DNA from: Legionella sp. PC997
GTDB lineage: Bacteria; Pseudomonadota; Gammaproteobacteria; Legionellales; Legionellaceae
Assembly (NCBI RefSeq): GCF_014109825.1
Contig: NZ_CP059576.1
Coordinates: 186,001-250,000, forward strand
Length of the DNA: 64,000 nucleotides
Direction of reading: 5' to 3'
Shown here one piece after another: positions 18,212-27,485 of this stretch. Positions within the stretch are counted from its first letter, which is position 1, and each line of letters begins with the position of its first letter. The notes beneath the pieces were generated by a model, which saw only the letters and a program-made list of their open reading frames with translations, was not told where the DNA came from and did no database searches. The position numbers and the translations under genes are program-made.

Positions 18212-19749
18212 TGTAAAAGGAGTTGTTGCCGATCTACTTTTCCATTTGGATTTTTAGGTAATTCTTTTCTTACAATGATGCGACTTGGGATCATATAGGT
18301 TGGCAGTACTTCACCTAAATTTCCTAAAAGGGTTTGTTCATCGACATCGTCAGAACTGGCCACAAAACCAATAAGTTTTCCATAGGCTACATTGGTTCGA
18401 TGATAAACAACTGCTGCTTGATTTATTTGCGTAAATTTTACCAAAGCATGTTCTATTTCTTCTAATTCAATACGATACCCCAGGTGTTTTACCTGGTTGT
18501 CTTTTCGTCCAACAAAATGTAATTCTTCATCTATTTCTTGAACTAGATCTCCAGTCCGATACATACGTTTCATAAAACGTTTTGGTTCCGTAAGAGTTAT
18601 AAACGATTTTGCACTGCGTTCTAATTCGTTAAAATAACCTGCCGCAACATTCGGCCCTAGAAGACAGAGCTCACCCTCGGGAGCTTCTTGGTCATGTTCA
18701 TCAAGAATAAGATAATCAAAATTAGGGTTGAGTTTCCCTAAGGGCGGAAGCCCACTTAGCTGTTGGAAATCATCATCATTTAACTCATAAGCGCTACAAA
18801 TACATGTGCATTCAGTAGGTCCATAAACATTAGTCAATATTGCTTGTTTGGAAAACAACTCATAAAGTTTTTTTAGTTCCGCCTTGGGATAACCTTCACC
18901 ACCAAAAATAATATGGCGTAACTTTGAGAGTACTTTGATTTCCATTGCTTTCAGGGTGACTAAATAGATTAATAAGGAGGGTACTGAAAACCAAATAGTA
19001 CATTGCATCTTGCCTACATGAGCGACAAGTTCATAGGGTTTAGTCAACAACTCGCGCGGTACAGGACTCAATGAGGCTCCAGAAAATAATCCTACATAAA
19101 AATCAAAGACCGAATTATCAAAGTACAAAGGACTCAAATGAGCAAAATTGTCCTGTTTTTTTATTTTAAAATACTGATTACCCCAAGAGATAAAATGCAG
19201 TACATTTTGATGGGTTACCGCAACGCCCTTGGGCGTTCCTGTAGAGCCTGAAGTGAACATGACATAGGCAATCGTAGAGCCATCTATTTGTTGCATTAAC
19301 TGCGTTTGCCGTTTCCGATCACCTGCTGTGATCGACGGAAAGGTATCCGGTGTAAGTTCAATCGCTTGGATTTTACTTGCATTGGCTAAATCGTGCATTT
19401 GTTTGCTGTACGTTGGATCATCATAAAATAAAAATACCGCTTGGCTCACATGCATAATGGGTAAATTGCGGGCCAAGGGGGCGGCGACATCCATATTGAC
19501 ATAGGCGATACCTAACCGAATGGACGCAATCATGAGGGCATAGGTCAAAAATTGTTTACTACTTCCAATTGCAACCACATCACCAGGCTTCATTCCTTTG
19601 GCAAGTAAAAAAGCACCTAATCGTTGGGACCAATCCATCAATTCTTCATAGGTAAGGGATTGTTCAGGATAACGAAGAGCAGGTTGGATTGCATTTTCTA
19701 ATGCAACCTCATCGAATAGTAAACCTAAGTTATGGAAATATTTATTCAT
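18199..19749 (-). CDS. DltA-like stand-alone adenylation ligase (amino or acyl acid:carrier protein)
   Basis: This 516-residue ANL-superfamily enzyme activates an acid with ATP and loads it onto a carrier protein. It has the P-loop MFTSGSTGTPKG (about 164-175), A4-region YFDNSVFDFY (D211 matches the Asp that binds an amino group in amino-acid-adenylating enzymes), NVYGPTECT, YRTGDLVQEI, GRKDNQVKHLGYRIELEE, and the catalytic lysine K504 in NPNGKVDRQ. Length and order match D-alanine:carrier protein ligases rather than acyl-CoA ligases. A carrier protein is encoded two genes upstream in the operon. It probably supplies the acyl or aminoacyl group for the amino sugar. Substrate identity is unknown. 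Confidence 0.85.
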   Translation of the reverse strand: MNKYFHNLGLLFDEVALENAIQPALRYPEQSLTYEELMDWSQRLGAFLLAKGMKPGDVVAIGSSKQFLTYALMIASIRLGIAYVNMDVAAPLARNLPIMHVSQAVFLFYDDPTYSKQMHDLANASKIQAIELTPDTFPSITAGDRKRQTQLMQQIDGSTIAYVMFTSGSTGTPKGVAVTHQNVLHFISWGNQYFKIKKQDNFAHLSPLYFDNSVFDFYVGLFSGASLSPVPRELLTKPYELVAHVGKMQCTIWFSVPSLLIYLVTLKAMEIKVLSKLRHIIFGGEGYPKAELKKLYELFSKQAILTNVYGPTECTCICSAYELNDDDFQQLSGLPPLGKLNPNFDYLILDEHDQEAPEGELCLLGPNVAAGYFNELERSAKSFITLTEPKRFMKRMYRTGDLVQEIDEELHFVGRKDNQVKHLGYRIELEEIEHALVKFTQINQAAVVYHRTNVAYGKLIGFVASSDDVDEQTLLGNLGEVLPTYMIPSRIIVRKELPKNPNGKVDRQQLLLQCAD

Positions 19750-19806
19750 ATGTTCTCTTCAAAAGTTTTGTAGAATATTATTGAGCATTGTTCAATTTTT
19801 ACTACC

Positions 19807-20589
19807 TTATTTATTGATAGTGAAAAAAAGATAAGGATCATTCATTGCCTTAAAACCTACTGACTTACAGAGCATCATAGAACCGGAATTATTAGTGAAA
19901 CAATCCCACCATGGAGTTAATCCTATTTCAAGGCAGTGATGAATAAAACAAAGAACAGCCTTATTCGCTAGTCCCAAATTTCTATAATTAGGTAGGGTCA
20001 GCACATCAATCTCTGTACAGTGATTGGCTTCGGCTGCGGCATAACAGATGGAGGCTAATTTTCCGTCATATAAAACCACAATCGCATTAGACTTCTGGAT
20101 AAAATCAGACTCATTTCGCCAAAATCTTGAAACTAAATGAAAGTGGCTCTCGATTAGATCAATATTTGTTTGATTTACTCCTGAGAAATTTATTTTTCCT
20201 GATTGTTTCAAGAGGGTTGGCGTATCCATTTGATATTCAGAGCCAAGCACGAAGCGTTGCCTATAGGATCTCAGCGGCTCATATTGAGGTTTTAGTATAA
20301 ATTCGGGAGCATAAGCAGCATACAGACGAACTTTATCGGAATGAAAATTTTTATCGAGGAGTAAATAGTCTTCTAGTTCGAGCTCAAAGCGAGAGTCCAT
20401 ATTGCCAAATATTTGTGCAAATCCAAAGGCATGTTCCACATAAATTTGGGAGGGGGTATTTTGATCATTAACATAGACTACACCATCCTGCTCATCGAGT
20501 AGTACCGCTGCGATTAATGGGAAAAAAAATGGGCAACTTAAATAGAGTCGATATATTTGTTCATACCCTTTTTTCTCTAATCGTATCAT
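19807..20589 (-). CDS. GNAT-family N-acyltransferase
   Basis: This 260-residue protein has no clear assignment in its N-terminal half. The C-terminal GNAT core contains AIVVLYDGKLASICYAA, the beta-4/acyl-CoA site TEIDVLTLPNYRNLGLANKAV (a variant of the R/Q-x-x-G-x-G/A loop) and TPWWDCFTNNSGSMMLCKSVGF, matching the PF12746-type GNAT pattern. It lies between the reductase (1-base gap) and the adenylating ligase (57-base gap). It may transfer the carrier-bound acyl or aminoacyl group to the 4-amine of dTDP-Fuc4N, or acetylate an amino-acid substituent. The acyl donor (CoA or ACP) cannot be told from sequence. Confidence 0.75.
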   Translation of the reverse strand: MIRLEKKGYEQIYRLYLSCPFFFPLIAAVLLDEQDGVVYVNDQNTPSQIYVEHAFGFAQIFGNMDSRFELELEDYLLLDKNFHSDKVRLYAAYAPEFILKPQYEPLRSYRQRFVLGSEYQMDTPTLLKQSGKINFSGVNQTNIDLIESHFHLVSRFWRNESDFIQKSNAIVVLYDGKLASICYAAAEANHCTEIDVLTLPNYRNLGLANKAVLCFIHHCLEIGLTPWWDCFTNNSGSMMLCKSVGFKAMNDPYLFFTINK

Positions 20590-20590
20590 T

Positions 20591-21331
20591 TTAAATGGTC
20601 AATCCGCCGTTAACATCCAGTACCACACCATTCATAAAATCATTGGTGATCAGAGAAGCTACTGCAAGAGCTACATTATTTGCCTCGCCAAGTCTCCGAA
20701 GGGGTGTATTGGTTTGAATGTGTTTGATTATGGATTCATTAAGTGCATGTCGGGTGGAATCAGTGTTTATAAAGCCTGGTGCTACTGCATTACACCGAAT
20801 ACCCAACCTCCCAAGTTCTTTAGATAAAGTGACTGTCATCGCATCAACTCCCGCTTTTGCTGCAGAGTAAGCAATTTGTCCTTCATTACCGCGGGCACTA
20901 ATTGAACTAATGTTTACGATGGCCCCTTTAATTCTTTTCATTACCATGTGCTCGACAACGGCTGCGGTCATTATGAATACAGAATCCATGTTCTTAGTAA
21001 TACATTGGCGAAAGCTTTCATAATCATGCATGATATCGGGAGCATTCATGATGCTCACTAGAGGTTTGCTAAAGATGACCCCCGCATTATTCACTAAAAT
21101 GTCAATGCGACCGTGGCAAGTGATGATCTCCTGGATAACATTTTTTACTTCATTGGGCTGGGTCACATCAAGAACATAACCTTCCAAACCTTGGGGTAAG
21201 TCATCCAGAGCTCGAGCATCCAAATCTACGATTAGAACCTTGGCACCCTGCTCATATAAATAAGTAGCAATTGCCAAGCCTAGTCCTTTCGCGCCCCCAG
21301 TAACCAGGGCAATTGCACCTCTAAGCTCCAA
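20591..21331 (-). CDS. Short-chain dehydrogenase, 3-oxoacyl-ACP reductase-like
   Basis: The frame is open from 21373, but TTG at 21331 is preferred. AAGGAG lies six bases before it, inside the end of the carrier-protein gene, and the Rossmann fold starts immediately (LELRGAIALVTGG). The 246-residue product has TGGAKGLG (about 11-18), NNAGVIFSKP, NISSISA (catalytic Ser), and Y155/K159 in AYSAAKAG. FabG-type sequence and the adjacent ACP suggest reduction of a 3-oxoacyl chain on the carrier, giving a 3-hydroxyacyl group such as those found on 4-amino sugars of some O-antigens and flagellin glycans. A sugar reductase is an alternative. Translation is probably coupled to the ACP gene. Confidence 0.85.
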   Translation of the reverse strand: MELRGAIALVTGGAKGLGLAIATYLYEQGAKVLIVDLDARALDDLPQGLEGYVLDVTQPNEVKNVIQEIITCHGRIDILVNNAGVIFSKPLVSIMNAPDIMHDYESFRQCITKNMDSVFIMTAAVVEHMVMKRIKGAIVNISSISARGNEGQIAYSAAKAGVDAMTVTLSKELGRLGIRCNAVAPGFINTDSTRHALNESIIKHIQTNTPLRRLGEANNVALAVASLITNDFMNGVVLDVNGGLTI

Positions 21332-21560
21332 GATCAACTCCTTTATTTGCGAGAACGTCAATGATTTGTCCAACTGAATCCATTCGAATAATATCAGGTA
21401 TTTCTAACGCAACATTGAACTCTCGTTCGAGCGATATTACTAAGTCCATCTGTTTAAGGGAGTCCCAACTTCCCAAATTCGCTTTAGTCAATTCAACTTT
21501 TATTTCATCCGTTCGTAAACCAAACACATTCGCTAAAACCGAAACTAAACGCTGATTCAT
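21321..21560 (-). CDS. Acyl/peptidyl carrier protein
   Basis: ATG at 21560 is chosen because GGAG lies nine bases upstream; the longer frame from 21575 begins with TTG and overlaps the previous gene. The 79-residue, acidic, helical product carries the phosphopantetheine attachment site GSWDSLKQMDLV (Ser34), followed by LEREFNVALEIPD, the usual helix II-III segment. It should tether the group activated by the ligase at 18199 and processed by the adjacent reductase. It is too short and too specialised in context to be the housekeeping AcpP, whose fatty-acid neighbours are absent. A phosphopantetheinyl transferase must come from elsewhere. Confidence 0.9.
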   Translation of the reverse strand: MNQRLVSVLANVFGLRTDEIKVELTKANLGSWDSLKQMDLVISLEREFNVALEIPDIIRMDSVGQIIDVLANKGVDLGA

Positions 21561-21564
21561 GTTT

Positions 21565-22236
21565 TTAAACTCCAAAAAATTTCACATATTCTTGTGATGA
21601 GTAGCGGAGTTCCTCACCAGAACGTGCTAAATGAACACTTGAGGGTTTTGTATTTTTGGTTATTAAAGCCCCAGCACCAATAATGCAGTACTCATCAACT
21701 ACTACTTCATTAACAATTGTTGCGTTCACTCCGATGAATGTGTTGCGCTTCACTTGGGCTTGTCCAGAAATCACCGCGCCGGACGCAACCCAGCAATGCT
21801 CATCTATGCTGGAATGATGCGCCAAAGTTACATTAGCCCAGATCATAGTATTCGCACCTACTGTGACGTGGGGTTCAACAACTGCTGAAGGTAAAACAAC
21901 ACAACCCTCACCAAGAGGTTGTCGGGTATAAACTTTAGCATCAGGATGAATATATGACTCAATTAGATAACCCATTGCTTTAAGGCGATGAAACATTGAC
22001 TCACGACTCCGATTAATGTCGTGATATCCCATAGCCATAATTATCGAATGATCATGGGGGTTATAATCAGAAACCAGATTCGATAAAGGAATAGAGGGAG
22101 CACCAGGAGCCCCATTTGTGTCAATGAAGTCATCATCGACTGTAAGCCCTACTACTTTATAACGTGGGTCTTGTGCTAGATAATCAAGCAGAATATTGGC
22201 TGTAATTGCATTGCCCGCTAAAATAATTTTTTTCAT
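21565..22236 (-). CDS. Hexapeptide-repeat sugar acyltransferase (NeuD/PglD-like)
   Basis: The N-terminal domain of this 223-residue protein starts KKIILAGNAITANILLDYLA, a degenerate nucleotide-binding loop. From about residue 95 come left-handed beta-helix repeats (YIHPDAKVYTRQPLGEGCVV, GANTMIWANVTLAHHSSIDE, ASGAVISGQAQVKRNTFIG), with LAHHSSID supplying a likely catalytic histidine. Such enzymes acylate amines of nucleotide sugars. Unlike the PglD-like gene at 7958, it sits next to an ACP (4-base gap), so it is a candidate for transferring the ACP-bound acyl group to dTDP-Fuc4N. It overlaps the propeller gene by 4 bases. Whether this enzyme or the GNAT does the transfer is open. Confidence 0.8.
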   Translation of the reverse strand: MKKIILAGNAITANILLDYLAQDPRYKVVGLTVDDDFIDTNGAPGAPSIPLSNLVSDYNPHDHSIIMAMGYHDINRSRESMFHRLKAMGYLIESYIHPDAKVYTRQPLGEGCVVLPSAVVEPHVTVGANTMIWANVTLAHHSSIDEHCWVASGAVISGQAQVKRNTFIGVNATIVNEVVVDEYCIIGAGALITKNTKPSSVHLARSGEELRYSSQEYVKFFGV

Positions 22237-23180
22237 TGAAGATCCTCCAGTACCGCCAGGCCAAACCCGGTTCTTCCATAATCATTGCCATTATAAAGCA
22301 TATAGAGTTGATCTTGATGTTCAAAAATATAGGGGTAACAAATCATTTCGCTATCCCAGCCTTCAGAGGATACATCAATACCTGCCAAGTTATCATTACG
22401 ATCCCAGTTTAATCCGTCAGAAGATGAAGCAAAGCCGATCCGATAAGTCGCAATCTCTTTTGTGGCGCGATGAGCAAACCACATGTAGTAAATTCCCTCG
22501 TTATAATAGACGCTCGGACGACCAAAAGCATACTCATATTCATCTGCAAATGGAATACACATTCCAGGGTCGCAAACCCAATCGATACCATTGTGTGATT
22601 GCGCGTGATGGATACCATAATGATGGTGCCAACCATGCTCCAGTTTCTCCCATTTTATGCCTGAGTTATACCAGGTATGCCAAATATCATCTTTGATATG
22701 GAATGCAGTTGCTGCTGCAAAAAGTGGGTTATTTTTATCTCGGCCTAGAACAGGTCCTAGGAATTCTTTCTCTAAAGTGAGATTTTCACCATTTAGAATT
22801 GCTCTGCCTGTATCACAGATCCATAACTCTTCCGGTAGATTTTGCCATCCTACATAATATAAATAATGTTGATTCTTATTGGTTACAAAACAAACACTGA
22901 TTACCCCGTCGCAGTCAAAGTAACCAGGAGCTCCAGGAGTGAGTGCCAATTTAGGAGTCCCGATAAGTGACATATGTCCCTCAAACACAGTGGCATAAGA
23001 TAGGAAAATATGTGAACGGCTTTTTGAATCACGGCATGTAAATGCAACGATAAAAATGTCATCTTGGTAATGGATTGCACAAGGATGTGAGCCATAACTA
23101 AAACCAGGAATATTCGGTTCGAACACTAATCCTCGTTTTTTCCAATTAAAAGGTATTGCATGTTTGAGGCGATCCTTCAT
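22233..23180 (-). CDS. Five-bladed beta-propeller, glycosidase-like (GH43/GH32-type fold)
   Basis: This 315-residue protein is built from repeated blades with aromatic-rich strands: IYYMWFAHRA, QLYMLYNGND, DIWHTWYNSG and HYLYYVGWQN. Such patterns and acidic positions near strand ends (FDCDGVISV, FGRPSVYY, WDSEMICYP) are typical of five-bladed propellers in GH43, GH32 and related glycosidase or phosphorylase families. There is no signal peptide, so it is cytoplasmic. The start has GGAG five bases upstream. Proteins of this sort in polysaccharide operons are usually uncharacterised; it may modify or transfer a sugar rather than degrade glycan. I cannot assign catalytic residues with confidence. 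Confidence 0.65.
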   Translation of the reverse strand: MKDRLKHAIPFNWKKRGLVFEPNIPGFSYGSHPCAIHYQDDIFIVAFTCRDSKSRSHIFLSYATVFEGHMSLIGTPKLALTPGAPGYFDCDGVISVCFVTNKNQHYLYYVGWQNLPEELWICDTGRAILNGENLTLEKEFLGPVLGRDKNNPLFAAATAFHIKDDIWHTWYNSGIKWEKLEHGWHHHYGIHHAQSHNGIDWVCDPGMCIPFADEYEYAFGRPSVYYNEGIYYMWFAHRATKEIATYRIGFASSSDGLNWDRNDNLAGIDVSSEGWDSEMICYPYIFEHQDQLYMLYNGNDYGRTGFGLAVLEDLQ

Positions 23181-23197
23181 TTTATCTCCAAAATCAA

Positions 23198-24172
23198 TTA
23201 CAACTCACAACCCATTTTTAGCAATCGCTCTAAGTATTCAACTCTGCTCATACCAAGTTTTTCTGCCACTGCATACACCTTATCTCTCAAAGCGGGATCC
23301 ACTCCTTCAAGCTGTCCAAGATAACGTGAACGGATGCTTCCGCCTCGTTTACCCCTATGAGGGATATCAATATTAATGGGGAGTGCTGTATCTGCCACCG
23401 TAAATTCTATGACATAAAAACAATGACTAAGTTCCCAGGATAACTTTGCCGCTCTAGCATTGGCGGGAATGAGAGACAACGGAGCTTCATAAGCGTACAG
23501 TGGGTTATTTTTAATAAGCATCTTCCCAAGCTCAGTTTCCTTAAGCCAGGGAGCTATTCCTTCATCACAGATGAGCACTTGTCCACCCGGTTTAACAACG
23601 CGATCCATTTCCGATATCCCTTTCTGAATATCAGAGAATAAATTAAGTCCCCCAAAATGATAAGCAGCATCAAAAAAATTATCTTCAAAGGGGAGATTTG
23701 TCGCATCACTTGCTGAGAAAAATACCTCTACACCAAATTCTTTAAGACTAGAACTGTATTTTTCTATGCCTGCTATGAGCATTTGTTTGGATATATCTTG
23801 CGCATAAATAGTCCCTTTTCCACGTAAATTTTGGGCAAGAAAGGGGAGATCATTACCCGAACCAGCTCCTGTCACCAGAATGGTCTGGCCTGGGGATAAA
23901 TTTAAACGGGAAACTAAATTTTTTCTTAAAGTGGATTCATCGGTTCCAAAAGTTTGAAAAACCCATTGGAACGAATTGTCATGAATGGTCACTGCATCTT
24001 CTTGGGCGTAATCATTAGCATTATCTGCTTCACACGCAAAAATAGGAGCATTTGTGTTTTGAATAAAGGGGAAGAAATGTCCATTAGGACAATGCAACCC
24101 ATCATTTTGACTGGACAAAATCGCACGTTCACATTTCAATTCAGGACAGCAATAACGGAAATCATTTTTCAT
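23198..24172 (-). CDS. SAM-dependent methyltransferase with Cys-rich N-terminus
   Basis: The core of this 324-residue protein is a class I methyltransferase: ILVTGAGSGNDLPFLAQNL (motif I, about 97-115), IYAQDISKQML (acidic loop), ASDATNLPFEDNFFDAAYHF and VVKPGGQVLICDEG. The N-terminus holds Cys residues at 8, 9, 14 and 28, the last in LHCPNGHFFPF, resembling small zinc-binding or Trm112-like lead domains fused to sugar methyltransferases. About 80 residues after the core are family-specific. It lies 3 bases after another methyltransferase gene and 17 bases before the propeller gene. It probably methylates a sugar or its acyl substituent; the position is unknown. Confidence 0.8.
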   Translation of the reverse strand: MKNDFRYCCPELKCERAILSSQNDGLHCPNGHFFPFIQNTNAPIFACEADNANDYAQEDAVTIHDNSFQWVFQTFGTDESTLRKNLVSRLNLSPGQTILVTGAGSGNDLPFLAQNLRGKGTIYAQDISKQMLIAGIEKYSSSLKEFGVEVFFSASDATNLPFEDNFFDAAYHFGGLNLFSDIQKGISEMDRVVKPGGQVLICDEGIAPWLKETELGKMLIKNNPLYAYEAPLSLIPANARAAKLSWELSHCFYVIEFTVADTALPINIDIPHRGKRGGSIRSRYLGQLEGVDPALRDKVYAVAEKLGMSRVEYLERLLKMGCEL

Positions 24173-24175
24173 TTA

Positions 24176-24871
24176 TTACCTCTTTTGACATACTACCCAA
24201 AATACGCGTTCAGTAATCCCATAATAATCATTATCAGCAGAGCCGAAAGAAAAATTTTTAAAGAGAGGCGAGAAATAGTCCTCAATGTCTTCTTTACTGG
24301 AAAAAGCTTGTAATCGATATCCATTACGATTGTTGTAGGGGTCTTTAGCAATAGTTAAAGTTCCATCTTTTAGTTCTTGTGCATTCTCAAAGATATAGGA
24401 TGATTTATTAGCAACAGAGGCAATTAAATACCCATCTTTCTTTAATACCCTTGAGTATTCATTAAGATTATCGAGCAAGGTTTCATTTTCATCACAGTAA
24501 TAACAACAGTGGCATGCTAAAATATAATCAAATTCAGCGTCAGCAAAAGGGATAATGGAGTTTCTGCCCACTCGCAAATCGGGGTTATATCCCATTTTTG
24601 TCAGTCTTTGCTGTGTTTGATCTACAATCCCTTGGGTTATTTCAATGCCACTCACATCCAATCCAAGATCACAAAGGAGAGTGGTGTTTCTTCCATCACC
24701 AAAACCAACGTCTAGAATTTTATTACCTGGTACTGGTTTTAAAAAGTTCAATCCTGGGTAATTCGCAAGCATTGTTCGTACAACAAACTCAGTTGGATAG
24801 ACTTTCAAACTGCTTCTGCTCGCATAATGCCGTTCATATTTGGTATTAATATCCTCAATTACTTTTTCCAT
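24176..24871 (-). CDS. SAM-dependent methyltransferase
   Basis: This 231-residue class I methyltransferase has NKILDVGFGDGRNTTLLCDL (motif I, about 48-67), SGIEITQGIVDQTQQRL, IIPFADAEFDYILACHCCYY and SRVLKKDGYLIASV in order, which is nearly a minimal fold. AGGA lies seven bases before the ATG. The start overlaps the end of the GT2 gene by 17 bases, and a second methyltransferase gene follows after 3 bases. Two adjacent methyltransferases suggest two methylated positions on the product glycan, such as an O-methyl sugar plus a methylated acyl group. Substrate is not predictable. Confidence 0.82.
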   Translation of the reverse strand: MEKVIEDINTKYERHYASRSSLKVYPTEFVVRTMLANYPGLNFLKPVPGNKILDVGFGDGRNTTLLCDLGLDVSGIEITQGIVDQTQQRLTKMGYNPDLRVGRNSIIPFADAEFDYILACHCCYYCDENETLLDNLNEYSRVLKKDGYLIASVANKSSYIFENAQELKDGTLTIAKDPYNNRNGYRLQAFSSKEDIEDYFSPLFKNFSFGSADNDYYGITERVFWVVCQKR

Positions 24872-25781
24872 AAATATTCCTAATAATTACATAAGGGCGT
24901 TGTTTGGTCTCAGAAAATATCTTTGCCAAATAAATTCCTATTATTCCTATAAACGAAATGATCATACCACCCAATAACCAAATTGAAACCATTATGGACG
25001 TCCAACCATTCAGTGGAGTTGCCAGCAAAAATCGTTGAATAATTAGGAGTGTTGCATAACCAATAGCACCTAAAAAAACAAAAATTCCGCACAGGAAAAT
25101 CATATGCAGCGGGGTGGCACTAAAAGAGGTAACTGCATTGATCATATGATTAATTTTTTTAAAAAAATTGTAAGTAGTGGTACTCTTTGTATGTTTTTTT
25201 ACCGTGTAAGCACATTGCTTGAATCCAGTGATCACCCATAAACAGGAAATAACGGACTCGATTTCTTTATGACGTAACAAAGAGTCCACATATCGTCTGG
25301 TCATTAAGCGAGCGGTGGTTATATTTTTAGGATGATCAATATTTATTAACCAATTTAGGAATACATAATAAATTTCCCCACTCCACCGTTCAAACCAATT
25401 GCCTTTACGAGACTCCTGCACTCCATATACTACATCAGATTGCTCCTTTTCCATGTGTTCAGAAAAAGCGATTAGCCACTCAGGTTCTTCTTCTAAATCA
25501 CTGTCAATCAAAAATATATAGTCACCTCGGGAGTATTCGAGTCCGGCTCTCATTGCTTTGTGATGGCCAAAATTACGTGAAAGGTCGACTACCACAACAT
25601 GCTTGTCATGTTCAGTGAGGTACACTGTGTGTTCAAGACTTTTATCAGGTGAACCGTCGTTTACAAAAATGATTTCATAATCATCATTCGCGAATTTCTG
25701 CGCGATTAGCGTTATTCTTTGATAAAATTCTTGAATAAAAGCCTCAGATTTATAAAGGGTAGTTACAATTGAAAGTTTCAT
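24855..25781 (-). CDS. GtrB/DPM1-like polyprenyl-phosphate glycosyltransferase
   Basis: ATG at 25781 is chosen because it forms an ATGA overlap with the upstream gene and starts [16 protein letters not shown], the first strand of a GT-A fold; the longer frame from 25823 would overlap more. The 308-residue product has the family [31 protein letters not shown], the metal motif [13 protein letters not shown] (DSD) and two C-terminal membrane helices (about 220-245 and 262-290). This is the layout of GtrB, ArnC and DPM synthase-like enzymes that load a sugar onto undecaprenyl phosphate in the cytoplasm. With gtrA in the same operon, it probably primes a sugar for flipping. The donor may be the dTDP sugar made here. 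Confidence 0.87.
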   Translation of the reverse strand: MKLSIVTTLYKSEAFIQEFYQRITLIAQKFANDDYEIIFVNDGSPDKSLEHTVYLTEHDKHVVVVDLSRNFGHHKAMRAGLEYSRGDYIFLIDSDLEEEPEWLIAFSEHMEKEQSDVVYGVQESRKGNWFERWSGEIYYVFLNWLINIDHPKNITTARLMTRRYVDSLLRHKEIESVISCLWVITGFKQCAYTVKKHTKSTTTYNFFKKINHMINAVTSFSATPLHMIFLCGIFVFLGAIGYATLLIIQRFLLATPLNGWTSIMVSIWLLGGMIISFIGIIGIYLAKIFSETKQRPYVIIRNIYGKSN

Positions 25782-26509
25782 GTATTTAAATACTTCATGT
25801 AAGTTGATGAATTGTTCCCACAATTAAATAACAGGTCAAGAATCGAAACTTGGTGGATAAATTCTCCCCACAATTGAGGATATTCCTCATAACCAGTGTA
25901 GTCAAACCAAGTAAGTTTAATGTCGTGGGCAGTAAACACATCTTCTTCGATGTAATCCATAGCGGCGGGTCCTGAAATATACTCCGCAGCTTCAGCTTGG
26001 AGACATAAATTAGCTAATCGCTCTGTTTTTCCCTCTACTAAAATATAATCCCATGAATTTTTAATCGCCGTCTTTATCCCTAGATAATGACATATGGCTT
26101 TTATAAATTGGTGGTTTAATACGGAAAGATGCGTATAGGAGTTGTTTAGGTAAAGTGGCTCAAGCCAAGCAGCAATTTCGTCAAAATAAGGAGCGCGTCG
26201 ATAATTTTGTGTTAATGTTTTCCAATGATTTTGCACCCAATCCTCACCATCAATTTCAGTTTCCCGGATACTCTGAAAATATTTGCCTTTAACTTTCACG
26301 GGAACAGTTAACCACTGGAGCCCTTGGGATGTTTTAATTTGATTACGATTACGCCAATCACGTCGAGTAAATTGCATATCATCAAAAAGAATGAGCTCAT
26401 CGACCGCAGCGATCATGTCAAAATAACCTTTCCAAGGGATATAATTAGATTGCAGAATGGCAATTTTTTTTGACAATCGTGCTTTCGTTTTTAAGTCTAG
26501 GTCATCCAT
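25778..26509 (-). CDS. WbqC-family protein
   Basis: The frame is open from 26560 (TTG), with ATG codons at 26548 and 26509; I list 26509 because the conserved domain begins 14 residues later, but 26548 is possible. The domain opens [20 protein letters not shown], followed by [23 protein letters not shown] and [17 protein letters not shown], all typical of WbqC (PF08889). It ends with the family [13 protein letters not shown] block. WbqC proteins are common in O-antigen clusters and have no agreed reaction; aminotransfer or acyl transfer to a nucleotide sugar has been suggested. It is second in the operon, 106 bases after rfbA. Confidence 0.85.
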   Translation of the reverse strand: MDDLDLKTKARLSKKIAILQSNYIPWKGYFDMIAAVDELILFDDMQFTRRDWRNRNQIKTSQGLQWLTVPVKVKGKYFQSIRETEIDGEDWVQNHWKTLTQNYRRAPYFDEIAAWLEPLYLNNSYTHLSVLNHQFIKAICHYLGIKTAIKNSWDYILVEGKTERLANLCLQAEAAEYISGPAAMDYIEEDVFTAHDIKLTWFDYTGYEEYPQLWGEFIHQVSILDLLFNCGNNSSTYMKYLNT

Positions 26510-26615
26510 AATATCAAGCTCAAAATAATGAAGTAAAAAAATCCGCATGAGCAAAACCAAAAATTAATTGCAAAAATCAACCATATAGTTTTATTTTTGA
26601 ATCATCTCATCCATT

Positions 26616-27485
26616 CTAAGGGTTTCTTAACAAAGAGAAGAGATATTCTCCATAACTATTTTTTGATAAAGCAAAAGCAGCTTTGGAGATTTCTTGATCA
26701 TTTAACCAACCGTTCCTCCAGGCAATTTCTTCAAGACATGCAACTTTAAATCCTTGTCTTTTTTCAATTGTTTCTACAAATGAGGCCGCCTCCAGAAGAC
26801 TATCATGGGTACCGGTATCAAGCCAGGCAAAACCACGTCCCAGCAGTTCAACATTTAGCATACCGCGTTCAAGGTAAGCTTGATTAATGCTGGTGATTTC
26901 TAATTCACCCCGAAGTGAAGGTCGTACATCATGAGCAACTTGGACCACATTATTATCATAAAAATACAATCCCGTTACAGCAAAATGTGATTTAGGAAAT
27001 TCTGGTTTTTCTTCTATGGATAGTACTTTAAGGTCTTTATCAAACTCTACAACTCCAAAGCGGGTCGGATCATTAACCTGATATCCAAATACTGTTGCAC
27101 CCATCGTTTGTGAGGCTACTTCTTTGAGTTTTGTAGTAAATCCTTGGCCCCAAAAAATATTGTCGCCTAAAATGAGGCAAACTCCATTATCGCCAATAAA
27201 ATCCTCACCTATTATAAAAGCCTGAGCAATACCCTCGGGTTTGGGCTGAACCTCGTATTGCAATCGGATGCCAAAATCCGTTCCATCGCCCAAGAGATTC
27301 ATATAATTTTGTAGGTCCTGGGGAGTAGAAATAATGAGAATTTCCCTGATCCCCGCAAGCATGAGGACAGATAAAGGATAATAAATCAAAGGCTTATCAT
27401 AAACAGGCAACAAATGCTTGGATACACTTTTAGTTAAAGGGTATAAACGTGTTCCACTCCCGCCAGCTAAAACGATTCCTTTCAT
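26616..27485 (-). CDS. rfbA: Glucose-1-phosphate thymidylyltransferase
   Basis: This 289-residue protein makes dTDP-glucose from dTTP and glucose-1-phosphate, the first committed step toward the dTDP sugars of this locus. It starts [18 protein letters not shown] (nucleotide loop GGSGTRL, 8-14), then [47 protein letters not shown] and [15 protein letters not shown], as in RmlA. Length is as expected. It heads the 12-gene minus-strand operon running down to gtrA. Product inhibition sites of RmlA are conserved in the family, but regulation cannot be read here. rfbB and wecE, which use its product, lie about 13 kb away. Confidence 0.95.
   Translation of the reverse strand: MKGIVLAGGSGTRLYPLTKSVSKHLLPVYDKPLIYYPLSVLMLAGIREILIISTPQDLQNYMNLLGDGTDFGIRLQYEVQPKPEGIAQAFIIGEDFIGDNGVCLILGDNIFWGQGFTTKLKEVASQTMGATVFGYQVNDPTRFGVVEFDKDLKVLSIEEKPEFPKSHFAVTGLYFYDNNVVQVAHDVRPSLRGELEITSINQAYLERGMLNVELLGRGFAWLDTGTHDSLLEAASFVETIEKRQGFKVACLEEIAWRNGWLNDQEISKAAFALSKNSYGEYLFSLLRNP

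Noticed and set aside
22196..22696. 166-codon plus-strand frame over the acyltransferase and propeller genes
   Set aside because: Covers the junction of two overlapping real genes on the other strand; its translation is tyrosine/arginine-rich noise.
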